A stretch of DNA of 26,616 nt. It comes from Acidobacteriaceae bacterium (GTDB lineage: Bacteria; Acidobacteriota; Terriglobia; Terriglobales; Acidobacteriaceae). The translations under genes were made by a program, and so were the position numbers. Where the stretch lies: positions 1 to 26,616 of the forward strand of contig PLST01000592.1 in assembly GCA_003164255.1 (NCBI GenBank). Direction: 5' to 3'. Below the pieces are notes generated by a model. That model searched no databases and had not been told where the DNA came from. It was given only the letters and a program-made list of their open reading frames with translations. This document shows, piece by piece, positions 6,685-13,678 of this stretch. Numbering within the stretch: position 1 is the stretch's first letter; each line of letters begins with the position of its first letter.

Positions 6685-7479
6685 ATGAAAATCGAGGCAA
6701 ACAGCGGTCGGACTATCGTCATTACAGGAGCAGGGAGCGGAATTGGACGTGCAGCGGCGCTCGCGTGTGCGCGCCGTGGCGACAAGGTCGCTGTTCTTGA
6801 TATTTCTTCTCAGGCCGTGGCGCAGACTGCGGCCGAATCGCTGGTCGCGGGAGCTGAGGGTGCCCTGGGTCTGGTTTGCGATGTGTGCGATGAGGCGCAA
6901 GTCGAGGCTGCATTTGCGCGTTCCTCTGACGCTTTCGGGCCGCCCTATGGAGTTTTTGCCAATGCAGGCATTGATATTGGCGGACTGATTCACGAAATGC
7001 CGCTTGAAAACTGGGATCGGATTCTGCGCACAAACCTGACCGGAATCTTTCTCACCTGCAAGCACGGCCTGCGCCATATGCTTGGCGCAAACGTGCGTGG
7101 ATCGGTGGTGTGCTCTGCGTCGCCTGCCGGTTTTGTGGCGCAGGCGGCAGGCAGTTGCGGAGCCTACAGTGCCACCAAGGGCGGAATATCCTCTCTCGTC
7201 CGTTGCATGGCGATCGACTACGCACCTTTCGGCATTCGCGTGAATGCGGTGGTCCCCGGAGCTACTGAGACTGGGATGATGTGGAACAACGTAGAACCCG
7301 CGCAGAGGGATGCCATGCGCGCACAGCTTTACCGTGAAATTCCGTTGGGCCGCCTGGGTCAGCCTGAAGATCCGGCTCGTGCGGTCCTCTGGCTGTTGTC
7401 CGACCAGTCCGATTACGTTACCGGCTCTCATCTTGTCTGTGATGGCGGCATCCTGGCCAAGAGCTCGATAAGTGTCTGA
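6685..7479 (+). CDS. Short-chain dehydrogenase/reductase (SDR)
   Basis: A 264-residue classical SDR. The NAD(P)-binding motif TGAGSGIG is at residues 14-21, NAG at 93-95, the structural Asn in TNLTG at about 117, the catalytic Ser in the VVCSASPAG segment (144-146), and Tyr161-x-x-x-Lys165 (YSATK). The C-terminus has the usual DYVTGSHLVCDGG. Asp39 after the second strand suggests a preference for NAD over NADP. GAGGAG lies about 5 bases before ATG 6685. SDRs of this type oxidise secondary alcohols or reduce ketones of sugars, hydroxy acids and steroids. It is transcribed away from the EamA gene and converges on the M24 hydrolase gene with only 22 bases between the stops. It may process the keto or hydroxy acid made by the adjacent cluster; the substrate is unknown. 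Confidence 0.92.
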   Translation: MKIEANSGRTIVITGAGSGIGRAAALACARRGDKVAVLDISSQAVAQTAAESLVAGAEGALGLVCDVCDEAQVEAAFARSSDAFGPPYGVFANAGIDIGGLIHEMPLENWDRILRTNLTGIFLTCKHGLRHMLGANVRGSVVCSASPAGFVAQAAGSCGAYSATKGGISSLVRCMAIDYAPFGIRVNAVVPGATETGMMWNNVEPAQRDAMRAQLYREIPLGRLGQPEDPARAVLWLLSDQSDYVTGSHLVCDGGILAKSSISV

Positions 7480-7501
7480 TCGAAACTCCGCGGATCCTGG
7501 C

Positions 7502-8659
7502 TCAGGCGCGGTGATTGAACCGGGTGAGGACCTCCGCGCCCTGGTCGGTCACCAACATCACCGATTCCAGCCGCACGCCAAACTGCCCCTCGAAATAGAT
7601 GCCGGGCTCCAACGCCAGCACCATCCCCGGCTTCAATTCCAAGGTGTTATATGGGACGATGCGTGGCTCTTCGTGCCAGGATGCGCCCAGCCCGTGGCCG
7701 GTGTGGTGTTCATACGTTCCACCAAGACCGGCAATCTTCGCCCGCCCGGTCGCGTCCAGATCGCAAGCCTTCGCCCCGGGCCGCACCAGCTTGATGAGGC
7801 CTGCCAGAATCTCTGCCACCTGATCCAATAGCCGGTTCTGTGCCGGGGATGCATGGCCGATCACGAGCGTGTTGCAGGAATCTCCCCACATGCCCCTGTA
7901 GCGCGGGACGAGATCGACGATAACCATCTCTCCTTCGCGGAGAATCCGGTTGCCCGGCAAGCCACCTGCCTCTGCGCTCCGCGATCCTGAGATCAGGTCG
8001 GCTAGAATCGGCACCCGTCCCCCTGCCGCGTGCTCCATCGCCTTTCGGATCTCGCCAAACAGCTCAATCTCGCTTATGCCGGGCCTGGCCGCTTCCCTCG
8101 CTGCGCTCTGGCCCACGTCGGTGAGCCGGACCGCCTCCCGCAGAAGCTGAATCTCGGCCGGGTCTTTGATGGCGCGCATCGCGGCAACCTCCGCGCTCAG
8201 GTCAATCACAAGCAAGGGCGTATGTGCGTGTTCGATCGCAATCAGCAGAGCGGCAGGCAGATGTGCTGTTTCGACGGCCAGCACCGGGCGGGAGATTCCT
8301 TGCAGGCGGTCCACTATGCAAGAGCACAACTCTGCCATGCTATCTGTCGGCTCGCGAAAGGCGTAGCCTGGAAAGCGGGAGACCAGAACTCCGCTCGGCG
8401 CCGGGTCCAGAACCTCACCCTCCGCAAGCAGGAGTTCAGGCCGCCTTCCGGAAATCAGGACCAGTACACTCGCGCACGGAGTGAACGGCGATGTTCCCCA
8501 CTCGATGGGCGCTTCATAGCCTGCAAGGTAGCGAAGGCTGGCTTGCGAACTCAACAACGCAGCCCCCACTCCCATCTCCTCCAGGCGGCAGCAGAGGCGC
8601 TCCAACCGCCGCGGTATCCAGCAGGATGCTTCTTCCCGGATTGCTTCGATGAGTTTCAT
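7502..8659 (-). CDS. M24-family metallohydrolase (creatinase / Xaa-Pro dipeptidase type)
   Basis: A 385-residue cytoplasmic enzyme with the two-domain layout of creatinase and aminopeptidase P: an N-terminal creatinase-N domain (about 15-150) and a C-terminal pita-bread domain (about 165-380). All five dimetal ligands are visible: Asp249 (VIVDLVP), Asp260 (GMWGDSCNT), His322 (HHTGHGLG), Glu351 (ALEPGIY) and Glu365 (VRLESVM). This favours a metal-dependent peptidase over true creatinase, which lacks the metal set. Family members cleave Xaa-Pro bonds or related amide bonds of small molecules. It is the last gene of a minus-strand operon, 33 bases after the GATase1-like gene, with an amino-acid-type permease at the head. 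That context suggests hydrolysis of an imported dipeptide or N-substituted amino acid. Confidence 0.9.
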   Translation of the reverse strand: MKLIEAIREEASCWIPRRLERLCCRLEEMGVGAALLSSQASLRYLAGYEAPIEWGTSPFTPCASVLVLISGRRPELLLAEGEVLDPAPSGVLVSRFPGYAFREPTDSMAELCSCIVDRLQGISRPVLAVETAHLPAALLIAIEHAHTPLLVIDLSAEVAAMRAIKDPAEIQLLREAVRLTDVGQSAAREAARPGISEIELFGEIRKAMEHAAGGRVPILADLISGSRSAEAGGLPGNRILREGEMVIVDLVPRYRGMWGDSCNTLVIGHASPAQNRLLDQVAEILAGLIKLVRPGAKACDLDATGRAKIAGLGGTYEHHTGHGLGASWHEEPRIVPYNTLELKPGMVLALEPGIYFEGQFGVRLESVMLVTDQGAEVLTRFNHRA

Positions 8660-8692
8660 GAGGCACCTGGTCTGCGGGCGAGAGTGATCCTT

Positions 8693-9487
8693 TCAAACTA
8701 CCTCACGGTGCGCCAACCATTGGACCAACTGCTCCATAAACCGGCCGCAGCCGCTCCACTGCTGAAACCGGGCGCCCCAATGCGGAGCGACATCGGAGGT
8801 GAAGGCCAGCGTTCGGCCCGATCCGTACTCCCACACCGCGAGCATCGGATCACCGGTCTCTTTGAACGTGGCGAGTATCTCCGCACCGGGCTTGACCTGG
8901 ACACGATTATAGCCATTGAATACAGGGCATTCGTCCCAGGGAAGGCCACGCACAACAGGATGGCTGGGAATTTCGATCGAAGGCGAAACTCCTTCCGGCG
9001 TTTCCTGACGGTCATCCATCCAGCCGAGGCAGTTGACCGGCAGAACTTCTTCCACCGGGGTTCCGCGGTAGTTTCCTGCGTTATGGCGCCCGGTGAAGCT
9101 GGCGTACCCGCCGATCATTGCCAGTGCGCCACCACGGCTCACAAACTCCCGCAACAGCTTCAGCCGGTTCGGCCCCATCGGAGCCTGCACGCAGCGCTCA
9201 GGAGGATAAAGGACAATGGCATCGCTTTCAATGTCGCTGAGAAAGATCACATTGAAGCGCTCAATCGCTTCAAGGGCCTCTGGGAAATGGGCCAGTGTAT
9301 CCCAGGCGGCCATGTATTCCACCTCGAACCCCGATGCTGACCGCCAGGAGTCGATCACTCCCTGCGCCTGGTACTCCACTGCTGCGCCGCGCAGGTCGTA
9401 GGTAAAGCTGCTGAACGCGCCCAGCGTTCCAGCAGTCATCCATGAATCGCCTGCGTAAAGAATTCGGATCGGGTTTGACTTTTCCAT
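8693..9487 (-). CDS. GATase1-like protein (DUF1355/PF07090-type putative glutamine amidotransferase)
   Basis: A 264-residue protein. ATG 9487 follows GGAGG by 5 bases; the extension to 9553 would overlap the permease gene and has no ribosome site. It opens with IRILYAGDSWMTAG and has FNVIFLSDIESDAI followed by FVSRGGALAMIGGYASFTGR. It then has IPSHPVVRGLPW and VWEYGSGRTLAFTSDVAPHWG, which together match the class I glutamine-amidotransferase-like fold seen in PF07090 proteins. The position where true amidotransferases carry the nucleophilic Cys reads GGYAS, so glutaminase activity is doubtful. It lies 16 bases after the permease and 33 before the M24 hydrolase, which points to a shared pathway. 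A role as a lyase, binding protein or non-glutamine hydrolase is possible; the biochemical role is unknown. Confidence 0.72.
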   Translation of the reverse strand: MEKSNPIRILYAGDSWMTAGTLGAFSSFTYDLRGAAVEYQAQGVIDSWRSASGFEVEYMAAWDTLAHFPEALEAIERFNVIFLSDIESDAIVLYPPERCVQAPMGPNRLKLLREFVSRGGALAMIGGYASFTGRHNAGNYRGTPVEEVLPVNCLGWMDDRQETPEGVSPSIEIPSHPVVRGLPWDECPVFNGYNRVQVKPGAEILATFKETGDPMLAVWEYGSGRTLAFTSDVAPHWGARFQQWSGCGRFMEQLVQWLAHREVV

Positions 9488-9503
9488 CGGACCTCCGTGA
9501 CTG

Positions 9504-10997
9504 TTAGCGAATCGGTTCGCCAGTCGCTCCCCAGCGGCTGAACGTGATTGCAACGCCCATCAGAATCCACACCGCCGCAAGAATCGGCGCATACCGGACG
9601 GGTGCCTCCGGCAGTGGAACGATCGATCGGCAGCCTGCCCAGAAAAGCAGTACAGTCGACAGCAGCGGGATCGCAAGGTGGAGAACCGGCCGGTACTCTT
9701 GGCGACGGCGCAGCCAGTAGTCAAGGAATACGCCAAGATTCCCCGCAGCGTAGACCAGGATCAGCCCCAACGTCATGGCCACCCCCAGAAAGTAATACTC
9801 TTGGTCCGGCCCGATCCAGAAGCCCATTCCCAATCCCACTCCCAGCGTGATGGCTGTCTGCAGCCAGATAGCGTTCATTGGAGTCTGGAAGCGGGGATGA
9901 ATTTTCGCCAGCCCGCGTGGAAGTGCGCCCTGCCGCCCCATGGCAAAGAACACCCGCGTCGACGCCGTCGTACAGGCGATTGAAGCCGCCATGATGGAGT
10001 TGAAGACAGCAAGGACGACAAGCATCCATGCGCCTCCGAGCAAGTGCCGCGCCAGAATCAGAACCGGGTTCTCCTGGGATCGCGCGAATTCGCCGGTCTG
10101 CGCAATGCCCCATCCTCTCAGAATTCCCCACGAGCAGACAGTGAAGAAGATTCCCGTCAGTACGATTGAATACACAATACTGCGGGGCAGGTTTCGTCGT
10201 GGATGCTCAGCCTCCTCGGCGAGCGGAGCCACTGACTCGAAGCCCGTGAAGCTGAATACCGCGAAGACCACTGCAAGATAGAACCCACCACCGGAAACCG
10301 TTGTCTTTGCAGCGGTCGCTGCGGAATGGGCCGCGCCGGCGCCGGGATGGAGGGCGCCTAACGTGGAGAGCGTGACCAGGATCGCCACTTCAACGGCCGT
10401 AAGCCAGCCCATCGCCTTGGCGGAGATTTCGATTCCGCGATAGACCATCGCCGTGACCACCGCAACCGCCGGCACAAAGAACACCCACCATGGAAAAATA
10501 ACCCCGAACTCGGTTCGACAAGCATTCTGGAGGAAAAATCCCATGAAGGCCAGGTTGATGGCCGTTGAAGTCGGATCGTAAAGGAAATAAATCCATGCGG
10601 TGAGGAATCCCGCCCTGGGATGCAATGTGCAGCTGATATAGGTGTAGTAGCCCCCGGCAGATGGATGGTTCCTGGCAAGCTGCGTGAGCGAAATGCCCAG
10701 GGTCAGGACCACGCAGAACGCCACTGCGAAGGCCAACGGCGTCGCCGCCCCGGCGTTAAGAGTAATGTACTGCAGGCTCAGCACCAGGCCCACGGCGGGC
10801 GCAATATGAGTCACGCCCTGTACCAGCACCGAGGGAAACTTCAGTGCTCCGTGCCGGAGCTGCCTCGCTTCTTTCCCTCCGTTGTTGTCTGCGGAGTTGA
10901 GCCGAGGCGGAAACGAAGCCGCACCTGCTGCGCAACCATGCTCCTGCGCATCCCTGGCGGGCGGTTCGGTCGGAGCTTCCCAGTCGCGCCGGCTCAT
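9504..10997 (-). CDS. APC-superfamily amino acid permease
   Basis: A 497-residue protein with about twelve hydrophobic segments after a hydrophilic N-terminus of some 50 residues. The first helix region (VQGVTHIAPAVGLVLSLQYI) and NHPSAGGYYTYIS carry the Gly-rich unwound-helix signature of APC amino acid transporters. The segment FSFTGFESVAPLAEEAEHPRRNLPRSI is the strongly conserved helix 6/loop region of this family. It imports amino acids, polyamines or related compounds by proton symport or exchange. It heads the minus-strand operon permease - GATase1-like - M24 hydrolase (gaps of 16 and 33 bases), so it probably supplies their substrate. The start at 10997 has only a weak ribosome site, so an internal start such as one nearer residue 50 remains possible. 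Confidence 0.9.
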   Translation of the reverse strand: MSRRDWEAPTEPPARDAQEHGCAAGAASFPPRLNSADNNGGKEARQLRHGALKFPSVLVQGVTHIAPAVGLVLSLQYITLNAGAATPLAFAVAFCVVLTLGISLTQLARNHPSAGGYYTYISCTLHPRAGFLTAWIYFLYDPTSTAINLAFMGFFLQNACRTEFGVIFPWWVFFVPAVAVVTAMVYRGIEISAKAMGWLTAVEVAILVTLSTLGALHPGAGAAHSAATAAKTTVSGGGFYLAVVFAVFSFTGFESVAPLAEEAEHPRRNLPRSIVYSIVLTGIFFTVCSWGILRGWGIAQTGEFARSQENPVLILARHLLGGAWMLVVLAVFNSIMAASIACTTASTRVFFAMGRQGALPRGLAKIHPRFQTPMNAIWLQTAITLGVGLGMGFWIGPDQEYYFLGVAMTLGLILVYAAGNLGVFLDYWLRRRQEYRPVLHLAIPLLSTVLLFWAGCRSIVPLPEAPVRYAPILAAVWILMGVAITFSRWGATGEPIR

Positions 10998-11306
10998 GCG
11001 GACATGTCTCTACCGGGAAAGAGGCTGATTCCGGTTTGCGCCTGGAGGCGCATCCCCGCAAACCACCAACGACCATTGGGAAGACCCGCATCCATCCGAT
11101 TGCAAGCTCTCCTTGCCCTCATAGTTTTCAACTGATACTACCCATCATACTACGATGAATATTGAGAGGATTCCAATACTCTTCAAGTCATAGTGCGCTT
11201 GTTTCCATTATCTTGCAAGCGTAATTTGCAAAGATAATAGCGGTATGATATGCTCCGTTCATCTTTTTAACCATAGCCGATTTGGGCGACATGGAGTTGG
11301 CTCATT
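10998..11306. other. Divergent control region, permease operon / PLP enzyme
   Basis: This 309-base stretch has no convincing gene. It is clearly AT-richer than its surroundings from about 11120. It holds ATCATACT (11144-11151), a 32-base imperfect palindrome (11207-11238), GGTATGATAT (11242-11251), and a possible plus-strand promoter TTGCAA (11226-11231)-N17-TATGCT (11249-11254). The part next to the permease (10998-11110) has no clear signal. Confidence 0.5.
11207..11238. promoter_or_regulatory. Imperfect palindrome upstream of PLP enzyme gene
   Basis: ATTATCTTGCAA (11207-11218) is the near-perfect inverted complement of TTGCAAAGATAAT (11226-11238), with one extra A in the right arm and a 7-base centre. 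The symmetry suggests a dimeric regulator binding site overlapping the predicted -35 of the PLP enzyme gene. Confidence 0.45.
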
Positions 11307-12611
11307 ATGCTGATATCTGATCCAGGCCAGGAAGAGAAAACCAGTTCCGGCCTTGTGCCTTATACCGTGCGGTGTGATAGCTGCGGCTTCACCTTGATCG
11401 ACTCGGCATACCGGGCGACCTGTCCTCGCTGTGATGGTTCGCTGACGTTCGATTACCCCGCCTCGCAGTCTTTATCGGCCATTCCGGCCCTCGATGAATC
11501 CGGCATGTGGAAGTACCGCAATCGGCTGCCGGTCAGCCCTCAGGTTGTTCCCGTCTCCCTCGGCGAAGGGCAGACTCCGCTACTTCGTGCTCGGGGAGCG
11601 CAGCCCTACGATTTATATCTGAAGAATGAAGCCGTGAGCCCGACCGGCTCTCATAAAGACCGCTCCCTCTCTGTCGCCATTACCAAGGCAGTCGAGCACG
11701 GCTTTACCGCCTGCATGCTCTATTCCGACGGCAGCGCCGCGTTGTCCTCGGCGGCCTACGCCGCTCGCGCCGGGTTGCTCAATATCGCCGTTGTCCCTGC
11801 CGGGACCCACGAGAGCCGCCTCTATCCCCTCGCGGTGTACAACTCGGCCATCGTGGAGTTCGCCGGGACTTCGGCTCAAGCTCTGAACTGGGTCCATGAA
11901 ACCTGCCTGGAACTGGGCCTTTACGAAACATCCACCTACCGCCAGGCCAATCCCTACGGCTCCGAAGGAATCAAGACCATCAGTTACGAGATATTCGCGC
12001 AGTTGGGCGCTGTGCCCGATTGGCTCGCAGTGACTGTCGGCGGCGGCGGAACCCTTGCAGGGATTTGGAGAGGGTTTCTGGAACTGCGCGCACTTGGCCT
12101 TACTCAGTCGCTCCCGCGTCTCATCGGCGTTCTTCCCTGCGGCTACCGTGTCATGGAAATCGCGCGCCGGCACGGAGCGGCAAGCTTCAGTGAACTCTGC
12201 AAGCTTGCAGATTTTCCCCTCGCCGAGACCGCACAGGTCAAGATCGCCATGGAGCACCCGCCAGACGGCATTGAAGCCATCCAGGCAATTCGCGATTCCG
12301 GAGGACACTTTGCCTTCGCCACCGACGAAGAAGCCTGGGCCGCGCAGGCTCAGCTCGGTGCCCGCGATGGAATCTATGCGGAAGTCTCGGCTACTGGGCC
12401 GCTTGCGGCCATTGAGCAGTTGGAAACTCGAAGTGCCTTCCGCCCTGGCGACGTCGTTGTGGCGGTCATCACCGGCTCGGGCTTTCGCGAGACCGCGGCC
12501 ACCGTTTCGCCCATTCCCATCCATCTTGAAAAGGTCGATCGAGCGACAGGAATCCAAAGCCTGAAGTCCATCCTCAAAGGAATAACTACCTGTCCAACGG
12601 GAGCGAAGTAA
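11307..12611 (+). CDS. Threonine synthase-like PLP-dependent lyase with zinc ribbon
   Basis: A 434-residue fold-type II PLP enzyme. An N-terminal zinc ribbon has C23-x-x-C26 and C39-x-x-C42. The PLP lysine is K117 in SPTGSHKDRSLS, and the phosphate-binding Gly-rich loop is VTVGGGGTLAGIW. Near residue 141, where threonine synthases and dehydratases have SGNAA around the Asn that contacts the PLP ring, this protein reads SDGSAA. The family covers threonine synthase, diaminopropionate and other ammonia-lyases. No homoserine-pathway gene is near, and the next gene is RidA, 2 bases away. A catabolic beta-eliminating role that releases an enamine is therefore more likely than threonine synthesis. 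GGAG lies about 10 bases before ATG 11307. Substrate identity is inferred only as far as an amino acid with a beta leaving group. Confidence 0.88.
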   Translation: MLISDPGQEEKTSSGLVPYTVRCDSCGFTLIDSAYRATCPRCDGSLTFDYPASQSLSAIPALDESGMWKYRNRLPVSPQVVPVSLGEGQTPLLRARGAQPYDLYLKNEAVSPTGSHKDRSLSVAITKAVEHGFTACMLYSDGSAALSSAAYAARAGLLNIAVVPAGTHESRLYPLAVYNSAIVEFAGTSAQALNWVHETCLELGLYETSTYRQANPYGSEGIKTISYEIFAQLGAVPDWLAVTVGGGGTLAGIWRGFLELRALGLTQSLPRLIGVLPCGYRVMEIARRHGAASFSELCKLADFPLAETAQVKIAMEHPPDGIEAIQAIRDSGGHFAFATDEEAWAAQAQLGARDGIYAEVSATGPLAAIEQLETRSAFRPGDVVVAVITGSGFRETAATVSPIPIHLEKVDRATGIQSLKSILKGITTCPTGAK

Positions 12612-12613
12612 CG

Positions 12614-13015
12614 ATGATTCAACACCTGCACATACCCGGAACGCCCACCCCAAGCGGACCTTACACTCCTGCCGTGCGCGCAGGGGACTTTCTCTTTCTC
12701 TCCGGCCAGGTGGCCATTGACCCGGCAACCAATGAGTTGGTCGTGGGCGCTACCGCGCAACAGACGCGCGCAACCCTCCAAAACATACAACGCCTCCTGG
12801 AAGGCTGCGGCGCGCGCCTTGAAGACGTGGTCAAATGCTCTGTGCTCCTTCTGGATGCTGCCGACTTTCAGGAGATGAACGCTGTCTACGCTGAGTTCTT
12901 CCCTTTGGCCAAGCCCGCGCGCACGACGGTGGCCGCGACCTTAATGGATGCGCGTCTGCGAGTCGAGATTGAGTGCATTGCCTATTTGGGTAACGCTTCG
13001 AATCCGAATGTTTGA
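12614..13015 (+). CDS. ridA: RidA-family enamine/imine deaminase
   Basis: A 133-residue protein of the RidA/YjgF/UK114 family, full length. Conserved features are GPYTPAVRAGDFLFLSGQ at residues 15-32, DVVKCSVLLLD, the substrate-binding Arg103 in PARTTV, and RVEIECIAY at 116-124. RidA forms trimers and hydrolyses 2-aminoacrylate and similar enamines or imines released by PLP lyases, giving 2-keto acids and ammonia and preventing damage to other PLP enzymes. The gene starts 2 bases after the stop of the PLP enzyme, so the two are almost certainly co-translated and act in sequence. This is the strongest pointer that the upstream enzyme performs beta-elimination. Confidence 0.95.
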   Translation: MIQHLHIPGTPTPSGPYTPAVRAGDFLFLSGQVAIDPATNELVVGATAQQTRATLQNIQRLLEGCGARLEDVVKCSVLLLDAADFQEMNAVYAEFFPLAKPARTTVAATLMDARLRVEIECIAYLGNASNPNV

Positions 13016-13078
13016 CCCGCCAGCTTGGCAATCTGGATCGAAAAAAGAGCAAGCTTGCAACACGGTCTGGTAAACATC

Positions 13079-13097
13079 ATATGTGTCACACACATAT
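13079..13097. promoter_or_regulatory. Perfect 8-bp inverted repeat, operator candidate
   Basis: ATATGTGT (13079-13086), CAC, ACACATAT (13090-13097). The 19-base symmetric site is of the size bound by a dimeric HTH regulator. There is no T-run, and its AT-rich stem is unlike a terminator. It lies about 100 bases before the promoter candidate at 13200. Confidence 0.5.
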
Positions 13098-13199
13098 TAA
13101 CAGTGAAGCGTATCTGTCAATGTCAATGTTAAATATAAGATAATAAGGGCAATATTGTCATGAGATCGATCGAGCCTAATGAGTGTTTCTTCACTTCTG

Positions 13200-13228
13200 T
13201 TGACGAGATATGACAGGTATGGTATTAC
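13200..13228 (+). promoter_or_regulatory. Predicted promoter for the Oar-like receptor transcript
   Basis: TTGACG (13200-13205), a 17-base spacer and TATTAC (13223-13228) fit a sigma70-type promoter. The spacer carries GATATGACAGGTATGG, resembling the TATGAT motifs upstream of the other cluster genes. Transcription from here would give a leader of about 430 bases before ATG 13662. Confidence 0.5.
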
Positions 13229-13261
13229 TTGGAATCAAATTTGTCCGGCAAGGAGAACGCA

Positions 13262-13678
13262 ATGGCTGTCGCGCAGCGATCCTTATCGAGGAATGAGCCG
13301 GTTCGAGAGCGAAGGGTCTCTCTGTGGTCCGGTCAGACCGGACTGACAGCCTGCGTGTGCCATGCCGGCTCACGTCCATTTGCCGGTTTCGGATCGTCTG
13401 TCCCGTTCTCTTTCAACGAAGTCCCCGGAGCGCGTCGGCTGCGACAAAGGGAGTTCGCGCGGTTATTTCCCGCACCACCGGAGCTTAGGTGCTCGAACCA
13501 GATTCAAGCGATCCATGACGAAAGTCTTGAAGGCCGCTACTGCGCCGTTCCCCTCGCCATCTCTGTTGAATGCCATCTACCAGCAATCGTGAATTCCATC
13601 GCAGGCGCCTCTGAGGTATCAACAACGCGCCACACACTCGACTTTGCAAAGGAGAAGCCAAATGATCACGTTCTCTAG
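13262..13678 (+). CDS. Possible leader reading frame upstream of the receptor
   Basis: A 138-residue frame starting ATG 13262 with AAGGAG 7 bases upstream, almost the same ribosome site as the receptor gene. It lies about 30 bases after the predicted promoter and overlaps the receptor start by 17 bases, a layout that would allow translational coupling. Against it, the protein (MAVAQRSLSRNEPVRERR...) is low in clear secondary-structure patterning, rich in Arg, Ser and Cys, and matches no family I know. It could equally be a chance frame in a long untranslated leader. Confidence 0.27.
   Translation: MAVAQRSLSRNEPVRERRVSLWSGQTGLTACVCHAGSRPFAGFGSSVPFSFNEVPGARRLRQREFARLFPAPPELRCSNQIQAIHDESLEGRYCAVPLAISVECHLPAIVNSIAGASEVSTTRHTLDFAKEKPNDHVL

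Larger units (their letters stand above)
13016..13261. other. AT-rich control region upstream of the Oar-like receptor
   Basis: No gene is visible. From about 13070 the sequence is AT-rich. It contains a palindrome (13079-13097), AAGATAAT (13137-13144), and a promoter candidate (13200-13228) with a FadR-like ATATGAC/GGTATGG pair in its spacer. The first 60 bases after ridA show no terminator hairpin. Confidence 0.45.

Noticed and set aside
6637..7431. 264-residue minus-strand frame
   Set aside because: Exact antisense of the SDR gene, whose NAD-binding and YxxxK motifs are unambiguous.
8030..9340. 436-residue plus-strand frame
   Set aside because: Covers the M24 and GATase1-like genes in antisense; its Arg, Gln and His-rich composition is typical of a shadow frame in GC-rich DNA.
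11613..12728. 371-residue minus-strand frame
   Set aside because: Antisense to the PLP enzyme and ridA; no motif, while the plus-strand proteins match known families.
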